Below, piece by piece: positions 30,152 through 41,200 of a stretch of 64,000 bases of DNA. A program made the translations under genes and the position numbers. The notes beneath the pieces are model-generated. The model was not told the DNA's origin. It made no database searches and was given only the letters and a program-made list of their open reading frames with translations. Numbering within the stretch: the first letter of the stretch is position 1; the number at the start of each line of letters is the position of its first letter. This DNA is from Romanomermis culicivorax (Eukaryota > Nematoda > Enoplea > Mermithida > Mermithidae), in assembly GCA_963922205.1 (NCBI GenBank), contig CAWUHX010000004.1, positions 1-64,000 of the forward strand, in the 5' to 3' direction.

Positions 30152-31608
30152 TGTCACGTGCCGCTCAATTCTCCAACGTCACGTGATCCCGATCATGCCG
30201 ACATTTTGTTATTTTTTCATGTTTCGTTTATTACTCGATCATGCTTTTGTTTATTTCATTTTTACACATGCATTTTGTGTTCGTTTTTATATTTTTATGC
30301 ATTTCTATGTTTCGTTTTGTTGTTTTTTTATTTCTTTACAAACGCGGGCTACAGTAGGCCCTTTAGCTAAAAACTTCCGCCAGTCGTGCTCCACGAGCAC
30401 ATGGCTATTTTTGGTGCGCTCACACACCTCTTATCATCAAAAATTAGCGTCGTTTTTGTTACGCAAAACGACTAGCTAAGTAGTTTTAGCTAAAGACGTT
30501 CATATGCTTAGCATAGGCACTGCAGCCGGCCTCAGTGCTAAACGCATGTGAATGAAAAAATGTCTATGTGCTCATAGGCATCTTCTGCATCGCGTCTAGC
30601 TGCAGAAGTTAGCTTGAGCGCCGAGAAACTCCGCCCAAGCTGCAGCTGTAGCCAAACATGTCCTTAAAAGGACATGTTTCTTTAGTTTTTCGCTCATTCT
30701 TGGGTTCACCAAGCTTTCATCCGGTTGTTACTTCGCGTCTGCCGCCCTGCTCAATTTGAATATTTTTATATACTCGACTGCGTCCGCCGCCTATTATTTT
30801 AAATAAATTTGCATACCCTTGCATTTCTTACTGCGTCCGCCGCTCACCGCCTACAGTACCCCGCTGCCCATCAGTGCCAGGTGTCCGACCGCCCCGGTTC
30901 GTGAATTAAACGTTGGAGTTTCGCCTCCCGCTCGCTCCCGCTCCCTCCCGCTCGCCGCCGCTCGCCGCCGCTCGCCGCCTAGGACGTTTGAGGATTGCAT
31001 CCCCCGCTCCCAGTGCCAGAAGACCGAAAGCATCCAGGGACTTGCCGCCCGTTGCGTCGTAATCGCTTGAGAAACAGGACTAGGTGAGTCTTCTCAGGGG
31101 ATTATTGTTATTTGTGGGTTATTTGTTGGGGAAATCCTTCCTAAGTCGTTTTCCCAAGGTTTCCACAGATAAGTAGGGCCTCCACCTCTCAGGTTCGGGC
31201 TAAAAGGGGCTGTCTGGTTCATAATCGGGTCCCATAATTTAGGTCATTTTACGGGTGACCCTGTCCCCACTCTCACTGAGTAGGACTCGGGGATTGTCGC
31301 ACCTAGCCTGGCAGCGTTGTCCGTTACCCTACAGCAAGACCCCAAGGACAACACAAGAGAACCAACTATAGACCTCTCTATAGCCACCATTTGCCAGGTT
31401 AGGCCCCAACGCCAACTTGGGAAGCCTGGGGAAAATGCCAGTATCCATCAGGAGTCACAGCCTATTACTCACTGTAATAGGATCAATCTGATATGGTTCA
31501 CCATCAATGTGACTTCCAAAACACAGTATTACCTGATGAGATACCCAAACCTCCCCAGCTCTCCCAAGATAAACATGTCATACACGTGACATGGCGTAAA
31601 ATGTGACA
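30152..31608 (+). repeat. Element 2 5' LTR
   Basis: 1457 bp, starts TGTCACGTGCCGC and ends AAAATGTGACA. It contains a 26-bp hairpin at 30654-30679 (arms AAACATGTCCTT / AAGGACATGTTT) and a GC-rich CGCTCCCGCT/CGCCGCCG block (about 30920-30980). Confidence 0.95.
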
Positions 31609-31622
31609 TGGCAAGGCTGGAA
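31609..31622 (+). promoter_or_regulatory. Element 2 primer binding site (probable)
   Basis: TGGCAAGGCTGGAA abuts the 5' LTR directly. It resembles the sites of element 1 and the TRIM, suggesting the same primer tRNA. Confidence 0.65.
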
Positions 31623-31624
31623 AA

Positions 31625-31985
31625 TCGACCTTAAGTCTGGCACTCGCCCTTAAGTGCAAAAATCTTCACCCTTGGGTCGGAAACTACCCCCAGGTCGGGT
31701 CAACTCCCATTTTAAGTCGGACAAGCCCCCTTAAAATCGGGTACTAGCCATCCAATAAGTCGGAGACCCCCCAGATTCGGGTTTACTGCCTAATGGGTCG
31801 GGAATGTACCTTATTTCGGATTACTGCTACTGTAAGTCCGATACCTCCCCTTATGTCGCGTATTATTACTGTAAGTCGGAATTTTTCCCGTGCCACCGAG
31901 AGTTATTACTGTAGGTCGGGAATTTATCCCTGAACATCAAATTTAGTTACTGTAAGACGGGATTTGCCCTTACGAGTGATCTAAA
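31625..31985 (+). repeat. Degenerate TAAGTCGG repeats in the element 2 leader
   Basis: Motifs of the type TAAGTCGG, GGGTCGG or AGGTCGGG followed by a C/T-rich run recur every 25-40 bp, later alternating with TTACTGTAAG. A related GAGTCGAGTTATTT triplication follows at 32055-32120. Confidence 0.65.
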
Positions 31986-32608
31986 TGTGATCTATATGTG
32001 TAAATAATTATCTCATGCGTGTGTATAACCCCCTATGAGTTATAAATTCCCCCTGAGTCGAGTTATTTATCCTCAGAGTCGAGTTATTTGTTACAGAGTT
32101 GAGTTATATATCGAGTATTCTGTATTTCTCCTCTGATTTATTCTGTACATTCCGCATACTTAATCTGTGTTGTAAACTACCTTATCTGTTCCTTTTCCCT
32201 TCTTCCCCCCCTTCCCTAATCCTGGGTGGTATACTGTAGCCCTCCGGGTGGGTGCCATTACAGTACGCCTGTGCCCATTCCCGTACAGTAACTACAGTAT
32301 ACCCATACGCGGGTACTGGTATCACAGCTGTAGGGGTTTACGGCCTCTCCTGACTGTTGGTGGTCCGTGACCCCATGATACAGTACACCCTCCACGTATG
32401 ATTCTGGACGTCATACGTGGCTGCGATTTGTTAATTGTGTACAGTATTTTTGTCTGTCGGCGGAAACTGTCGGAATTGCTCACTTTTCCGGCCCCAAAAA
32501 ATTTTACAACGACTGTTTACACATTTAGCACGCGTATGTCCATCTCTCGCCTTCCCCGTCTTTAACTATTTTCTTTCCCTTTTCCTTTCTCGGTCATCTG
32601 GGCGGTGT

Positions 32609-32647
<39 letters not shown>
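32609..32647 (+). repeat. Poly(A) run of about 38 nt in the leader
   Basis: An almost pure A homopolymer. It could mark an old retrotransposed insertion or expansion within the leader. Confidence 0.8.
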
Positions 32648-32651
<4 letters not shown>

Positions 32652-32792
32652 CTGTTTTCCGGATGCCACCGCTACAGTATGACACCCTTGCGTAAGTTCG
32701 TCTATCTTCTTCATTTCTACTTACTGTAAGGTCTGCTTCTTCTACTTTCCGGTTGTTGCATCTCGAACATAGACTTTACGGGTCATGCTCTT

Positions 32793-33500
32793 TGACGTCA
32801 GCAACGACAACGTTACGGGTTGTTGTTGTTGTGTGGTTCAGCCTCACGGATGCAACCACTGACGTCTGCAACAGCCGCTTCACTTGCTGTTGCTTTAAGG
32901 GGTGGGTAGCCCTCCGGGTCCTACTCCTGACGTCAGCAACCGACATTACGTGTTGTTGTTTAAGTTAACACTCCAGCAGTAATGACTTCAGACGTCTGCA
33001 ACAAGTGAAGCCAATGTTGTTGCAACAGGTTCGGCTGGTTCTCTGCACCCCATCTGTGACGTCAGCAATGGTGACGCACCGTGTCACCATTCAAAGATGT
33101 GCAGGTCTTACGGGTGCCACATCTGACGTCTGCAACAACTGCATCTCATGTCATTGACTTAAGGTATCAGACCCTCGGTTCCACCTTTTGACGTCAGCAA
33201 CGGCACCATCACGTGTTGCCGTATACCGATAGCTGGCTTCAGGGCCCTATTGCTGACGTCAGCAATGACAATGTATCATGTTCTCGCAGTAGGAGTTGAG
33301 ACTACATGATCCTATTCCTGACGTCCGCAACGGTAACATTACGTGCTACTGCAGGGGTTCTGTCGGCCTTAGGCACGCACCCCTGGCGTCTGCAACTGCG
33401 ACATGATACTTGAATACTCTTATCCCAGGCACCTGCAGTCAGCACCAAGGTCATGTGTTGGTTCATACCCCTACCTTTTGACGTCCGCACCAGGTTACTG
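32793..33500 (+). repeat. Array of about 12 CRE-like 65-bp repeats in the element 2 leader
   Basis: TGACGTCA or a one-base variant starts at 32793, 32860, 32928, 32990, 33057, 33124, 33189, 33254, 33319, 33384, 33434 and 33479, with an outlier at 33820. Spacing is 62-68 bp for the first ten. Each core is followed by GCAAC/GCAAT and, about 15 nt on, by GTTG or a related complement, so each unit can form a small hairpin. TGACGTCA is the palindromic site bound by CREB/ATF-type bZIP proteins, so an enhancer or insulator role is possible by analogy with the Su(Hw)-site array in the mdg4 (gypsy) leader. Confidence 0.8.
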
Positions 33501-35268
33501 TCGGCCCTATGAGTATTCCACTTGAGTTGTAGGTGGTCGCTGGCGCATGGTCCTATCACCTACCTCTCTTGTCCAAGGGTTGTGTGTGTGTCTGGGGGCT
33601 GATGCCTGGGAAACATCAGTCCACATACATACACCACCTGAGATGCTCACTAGCCTGCGTACTGATCAGGTTGTCCGCCCGGGTAGCGGCACTGTTGATC
33701 AGCACGTGGCTGTTTTCAAGCTTTAACTGCAGGTTGGAACGAGTTACACTCGGCCTCAGCTGGGTTGGTTGTCTGACTCGGGCAGGCAGCAGACATTTGC
33801 AGTCGGTACTGCCTGTGTCTGACGTCTGCAAGGGTTCGGCAATCTTCTTGTAAATTTCTTATCTAAATTCACTCATTCTCTTTCATCTCATCGAGCTGTC
33901 ATACATAGATCTTCTTTAGTGTCCCCGCCGTAGTGGTTCCCAAGGGACCGCGGCACAGCCTCTGGTTGGGCCTAGAGTGTATAGGACCCCCTGTCATATT
34001 ACATTCACTCGAACACCTTCGTTAACTGGCTTAACGATGCCCGCGCTAGAGTCACCACTGACCCAGAGTCCGCCTCCGCGGTCCACCCTCTATTAGTCAT
34101 GTAAGTAATAGGCACCGTTGAGTCCGCCTCAGCGAAGGTATTGGGTACGCCTCGATACATACTTTACACTCATATTCAATCAGGGACACCTTGTACCCGT
34201 GATCCCTTAGATGTTTTCGGGTGCGCCCTCAAAACATCCAGAGTATTTCATTTTAACTGACTGAGTGTGTCAGAATAGCACCCTTGGTACCCGTGCTCCT
34301 TCCCTCTTCTACTGTGTGACCTGCGAACCTCACTTCATCTCAGTGATCGGCAAACCCGGCCACCAGCTGTGTATAATACTCCTGGAGAGTGTCCGTTCTG
34401 TTCGGAATGCGGGCTCCCGTTTCGGACACGGCTGTAAGTTACTTGCGAATGTCGTCCAACACGGAACCTCCTGTATAGTCCATCTCACTATGCAGAGATC
34501 GCAATCGCTCCTGGCGAGTGAGGCCCGTTGCGTAACTGCGCGACCCCCTTTGCGTAACTGGGTTTGTAAATTAGTTTTGTCCCTATTTATTGCTCCCTCT
34601 TAAGTTCATTTTCAGTTGACCCCATCATTTTCACCGTGTGCCACTTTATGCGCTACTCCTGGTGAGTAGGATCTTGCCGGCCACGAGTCCGCCTCGCCCC
34701 AAGGTTTGTAAACTAGTACAGCGGTCGAGCCTCCAGGAAAAATCCCTCCTGAGCGGGTTCATCCGTCATCTCTTTTCGGCAGGAAAACCGCCTCTTCTCC
34801 CCTCTTATCTCTGATATTTCATCCACTTCAGCTATTGCCATTGCCGGGTCCAGGCCCCAACTCTACATTTTGGTCGGGATCAATTCCCCCATACCTCAGG
34901 CCATGCCTCTGTCCATCACGGGCGACCAGATAAATTCCCTTCTGCGTCACCCTGATGTACTCTGATCTTACATCTTATAATCCTATTCCATTCTAGCTCC
35001 CTTTTCGTGGTCGCTAGTCTTAAGCTAAATCAAGTTTACATTACAAACGCCGTCGCGCACGCGTTTCCCGAATTCACGCGCTCTTCCGCCGCGAATTCAA
35101 AAGTAGTATTCACTTTCACTTTACACAATAGAGACACCCCGTCGTTCCTGCCGTCTCAGTACCCAGCCTGTACAGACCAGTGAGCGGCTCTCTATCCAAT
35201 TTGACCTAATTGCTTCACGGGCAAGGACCTCTGTTCTAACCACCTTATGGGAAAACGAACCCTCGGAC
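33501..35268 (+). other. Remainder of element 2 leader
   Basis: About 1.8 kb without a convincing gene. It contains the motif GAGTCCGCCTC several times (about 34066-34130 and 34686). Open frames are short and low in coding character. Confidence 0.5.
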
Positions 35269-38200
35269 ATGAAGTCGGAAGCTGATCTCCCTTCACAGAT
35301 CGAGAACAAAGTCCAGGCAGCATTTGAGAATGCTCTTGGACCCCTCAACCAAAAGTTAGAGGCCATGAATGGTCGGAGGCACCCTCCCGTGTCCAGCTTT
35401 ATGGCCCCTCCCACCTTCTCCGGTGCTTTTCGTGAGTCTATCACCGATTTTATGTCGCATCTTACTCGTTTCTTTACACTCCAGGGTGTAAGCGAAATGG
35501 ATCATGTGTATAAAATCGCCTTTCTGGAGTCATGCCTCACGGGTCCTGCTCTCGCCTCCTACCGGGACTTTAGCAGTAGCACTCCGATACCTACCCGCTA
35601 CGAAGAGTTTACGGCTTTTCTACGGAGAGATTTTCCGGTAGGGCCCGACTCTGATCTGCATCAGCAGCTGATCCAAGATCGACTGCAGAAGCCAACAGAG
35701 TCCGCGATAGTCTACCTTGAGCACCTCAAGAGACTATCCAGGGTAGCGTATCCAGATCTCGCGACGGATGTCCGAGATTCTATCATCAAACCTATCTTTC
35801 TGCGGGGACTGAAGCCAGTCCTCCCAGATAGTATCAAGTTTAAGGAGTTCACGACTCTTGAAGAGACACTCAAGGCAGCCTGTTACGCAGAATCCCAAAT
35901 CTTTCGGGACGAGATCCGGTACACTGCTCCATCTAACGCCGTTTTCTCTTCAGAACCTAAACACGCCGGATATAATCCCGAAATGCCTAACAGAAGCGCA
36001 AACGGTCGTCAGAGCAACGCTCCAACATCGTCATCCTCCGCCGATGAGGTTCGCCGCTTGAAACAGGAAATGGCCAGGCTCACGGCCCACGTAGCGAAGC
36101 TCACGGCCCAGCAACGTGCACCCACGCCAATCCAACAGACGCCGCCTCCACAGCCGTCGACACCAAATCAGTCCGCCGGGCGACGCTCGTCGGGAGCACA
36201 CCTTCAAACGTGCTCCTTCCACGGACTGTGTACACATAGCGACGCCGACTGCCGGGCCCAGCGTCCCACCGGTGCTGCTCCCGGTAACAACGCCGCTAAC
36301 GGTGGTCGCTGTTATTTTTGCCGTACACGTGCTCACCCCACGGACCGATGTGATAGGCCATGCCCTCATTGTCGTCAAGTGCGAGTGCACCGATCAACTG
36401 CCTGTCCGCAGCGCAATCCGGCAAACACGGGTGAGAATGTCTACCAAGATACTGGTTATTCTTCCCAGGGGACAAATGTGTATCATCAAAGAAATGGTTA
36501 TCACCCTCCCAACGGGATAGGAAACCAATATCGGCAGCCCATACGCCGCAACAACGCCGTTGGGGCTACCGATGGCCCTCCTCATCCAGATCCTCTTGAC
36601 CTGGATGATGAGGCACTTGCTGAACACCTGACAGATTCTTCACAACAGTGTTATCCTGTCTGCGTAATCAGTATTGGATTTTCAGTGGTCCAAGCAGCCC
36701 AGGTACCCGTACCGATAAATGTATCGGACATACCGCTGCCACCACCACCACCAAAGTATGGGATGCCGGTCACCCTGGACCCCTCGACGACACCGCAGTT
36801 TGTTGGCCACGCTAACATCCTCGCATCGTATCGCATTCCTAAAATTAAGACTGCCGAGCCAACTCCAGCCGCCAATACGACGTCTTCGGCGCCACCGGCC
36901 CGCATCGTCCCTCCAGGACCACCGCCTTCGATCCCCACGGATTCGGCTGCGGAAGCCCTCGACCAGGTCGAGCCCATGAATTTGTCAGGTATACTACCTT
37001 CCTCTTCAGGTGATCCTAGAGTAGGAACCAGAAATCTATCTCAGTCCACGACTCTATCGATTTCTTGTTCACAGCGCCATCGCCCGTTTAAGACGCGATG
37101 TTGGCCATCTGGTCAGTCGACCTGGCCAAGAAATACCCGCATTTGCCGTGGACTCTGCTCAACGAGCCATCGAATGTCGAAGCGCTCACGGCCGCCGACG
37201 TCGTGCTTGCAGCACCCGTCTCAATGCGCCTCTTACGACCCGATGTCGCCCGACGGGCACTCGAGTTCATTGCCAATGGGACTATCACCATCTCGCCCGT
37301 CGAGAAGTTCTTATTGGACGGGGAGCCATCCTCGCCTTCAGTCGATGCCATCCGCCGAGCAGTCGAACAGGCCAGTCGGATCCTCCTGCCTGCTGCCGCC
37401 GCTACATCACCGGCAGCAGCGCCTCCTGTTGCCGCGACATCGCCAACAAAAATGGACATTACTGCTTCCTCGCCCCCGGCCAAGGAACCCGCAAATGATC
37501 CTACACCGCCGGCACCAGCCCAACATACATCGTCGGCAACAGCCCAAGTCAAATCGCCGGCACCAGCCCAAACGACATCTCCAACCGCTGCGACCAAGTC
37601 GCCCGTCGTCGAACACATGGCCATCGACGAGACCTTACGTCCGGTTAACGAAGATGTCAGCATCGTTGAGGAATCTCCGTTCCCAACGGCAGTCGCCCCA
37701 CGGTCACCAAAAATCGGTATCCTCCGGGAAATCCACCCGTGCGGTGGATTGGTCCTCGATTTCCCCGGCCAGGAACCAATCTCGTCCGACAGCGACGAAG
37801 AAGAAATCTGACACTGCCCCTCAGGCCAGATTTGTGAAATTGAGTGAACACTTACAAATCACGTTTGTACAGTTGTTTTTGACAATAAAATTGACCTTGG
37901 TAGCATCACTGTTTCTAGGGGTGAGTTTGTCAGCACCGGCGGCTCAGTATCAATTTTGCGGTCTCTCAAGAAGCGGACATCCACTTGAGTTACCCCAGCG
38001 TGTAGAGTGTAAACCACCGCAATCTTCATGGAGCCCGCGGCGCATGAATGTTACGGTGTATGTCCCTAGCTCAGACCCGATTACAACCACAGCGTGGAAA
38101 TGCACATTGCGCTCCCGCAAAGTCTGCACCAACACTGGTTTCTTCGGCTCTAGGGGCATCACTGCAGACGTCATCACCACTCAGCACTTAGCGCCTGCGG

Positions 38201-41200
38201 CATGCACGCTAGCACATCGCACTAAGATGTTTGGTTCACAAAAACTTGTCGGCATTCGCCCTGGCTTTTATAGCACAAACCAAACATTGGAAGTGATGTA
38301 CGAATGGTGCTGCAGCGACGTCTGCAAGACAGTGACTAACCTCTTCATCGAGGAGGGACAAGTCGCTTCGTGGGATGGCACTACGGCCCTAAGCACCTTA
38401 GGCGATGTAGGTGGATGCAGCCCCACTGCAGGCCAGTGCACTACTCTAGACGGGGTCATTGTCTGGCCTGCACAAAACTTCACGGCGCGGTGTCATTATC
38501 ACCCCAAGGGAAATTACACTGCATCCATGTCAGGGAACCACGTCATCATCGATGATCTACAGGTTGCCCTCAAGATCCCGGGAAACTCCCGCGTCTTCCA
38601 ACTGTGCCCAGAACTACGTTCCACCACAGTCCGGACGGATCAGGGTCTTCTCCTTCGCATCCACGGGAGATACAATTTGACCCAAAACTTGTTCAGAGTG
38701 GCAACGGACAGCCGTCCCGATCCTGTCAATGCCAAACTGAACTATCTGGCTCAGCAGATCAAGGAGTCGGAAATTAACGGTTTCCGGTTCACGTGGCTTG
38801 AGCTCTGCTCTCACGTTCAACGCTATCTTGATCTGACTTGGCAGTTGCTTCGCTTCGACCCTACCCTGGGTGCCCGGGCATTCCTCCAGAGGAATGACCT
38901 GACGGCGGAATTCACAGGCGATGCGCTGACAATATGGCCGTGTCAGAAGGTCAACGCCACCTACGTTTACCACTCGTACCGGGTGGGGAACGTTTGCTAC
39001 AAGTACTTACCTGTACAGGTTGGCGGCACCATCTACTTCGCCACCCCCGGTGGTCCGGATCTCATTAAATCTAGCCCAATTGTGCCGTGTCATCACCACT
39101 TTACAGGGATTTTCCGAAATCGCTCGGGCTGGTTTACTGAGTCTGGCGCGGTCCATGTGAGCCACATCCCACTGGAACTCTTCTGGAAGCAGCGCTTCAA
39201 CATCACTCACTTTGAGGCACCGGCGCTCTTCCATGACCAGTTGGCGATGACCCCTTCAAACTTTGCCTTCTTTAAACAGTACGTTTACAAGACTGAGCAA
39301 ATTGAAGCGGTACTCAACCTGCTGGTAAACTTTACCGCTGGCCTATCCCTGCAACCTGACGCCATTTACCAGGCCTTTGCAGGGGTAGGAACCGACATCA
39401 AGGCCTCTCTGGAAGGTGTCAGTTTGGCAGCAAACCATGTTATTACGGGTCAACAACACACCCTCGCCCAGGGCTTGCATGCTGTCCTGAGCGGGCCGGT
39501 CCAGTTGATCTTTAACATCCTAATTACCCTGACAGTGCTGATCGGTGCCGGATACCTTGCCTATCTTGGTGTATCCTATTATCTCAGCTACCCTCTGCGG
39601 AGCAAACAGGTCAGGTTTGTTAGCCGTTTCTCCCCGTTGGGTCTTTATCGCAAAGTCCAACGCTGGATCGGTTTTCACTACGTGCAAAACGATGTGCCCT
39701 CCCAGCTTGACCGAATCACACCGTGTTTCGTCGTGCTGCTGGACACCAAGGAAACTCCTGCTTTCCTTGACACGGGTTGCCCACGCACTATCATTAGCCA
39801 ACGTCTTCATAAGGCCTTGGCTAAAGAAAGTCCGAAGGCGGTCATGGCGTTCCAGCAACATCACGACTTTAACCCATTGATGAGCATCAATGGTAAAGCC
39901 GTTCATACCATCCTTTCGGGACCATATGAAATCATGTTGCCCGGAAACCGCCAGCCGAACACACGGATCGATATACATCTCCATGTGTGCAAGACTACGT
40001 CTCCCTTCTGGGCACCTGTTGACCTCATACTCGGACTGGACTTCTTAGAACAGTTCAAGAACATTATGTTTGACTACCAACGTAATGTTTGTCGGCTGGA
40101 CGCGGTAGAATTACCCCTCCTGCTGACCACGCCAGAGATTGACCAGATCGACCCCTGGTGGGAGAACACCCGTGCTCTCTCGCGAAACTCACACAGGTCG
40201 GGATCACGATCGCGGTCCAGGGCTTCGTCCATCTCTCGGCCACACTCTCGGGCCTCCTCAGTTGCCTCATCACGTGGGTCAACTAGGGGATCCCGGGCCT
40301 CCTCTAGACGGGCAAGTCGTCATCTGTCGACCTTGCACGGGTCAGGCTGCCCTCGACCTCCGCCTGGAACTTCTCCAGTTACGCTAGAGAAGGGCCGATA
40401 CCGTGAGCCAAGTGATTCAGATGCTCCGGCATCACCCGTGCCAAACGCCCCTCCGCTATCGGACACCGAGATTGAATCACTAGGAGCTACTCAGAGTCCG
40501 AAGGATCACTCAGACCACGTACTAACGGTGCAGGATGAGTCCACCCTTCTGAATGACCCGGAACCCTCCGTCGGATACGCTCTAGTAGGTCTTCTGCGTC
40601 GTACAGGATTGCCAATTCCAAAGCGGTCCGGTAAGACCAAACACGCTTGTGGTGCCACCACACCTGATTCCGGTCATGTGGTCACTGCTTTTTACCCAAA
40701 TGATATTCGGACACCCCATATCAGAGTTCTCCTCAACAACTGGGTAGAAGCGAAGGCACTGGTCGACACAGGAGCTGTTTTCTCACTCCTGGACCACAAG
40801 TTAGCGGCCCAGCTGCCCAACTTGTCACTATCACCAACCAGGGCACGCCCTATCGCAGCCAATGGGTCCCCGATCCCACTGCTAGGAGCAGCCTACATCA
40901 CAGTTACAGTGGCTGATGTCTCTGAATGGATTCAGGTCCAAATACAGGAGAACTGTTCAGCTGAACTGGTCCTTGGAACCAACTTCCTCGGCCGGTTCAA
41001 TTGTGTCAGTTTGAACTGGGAGAAATCCTTCCTCCAGTTCAAAGAAAGTAGAATCCCCTGTGACGGTCTCATCCACAGCCCACCTTCTGCCCGCGGTGCT
41101 TTGCCCCTGAAGGACTTGGTGATTCTAGAGCCTCGCTCCCTGACACGGTTCACTGTGCCTGTCCCACCAATCTATACGAACGTGCCTGAGGTGGCCTTCT

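Noticed and set aside
32435-32695. Frame with a poly-Lys run in the element 2 leader
   Set aside because: It reads through the 38-nt poly(A) run; no protein character.
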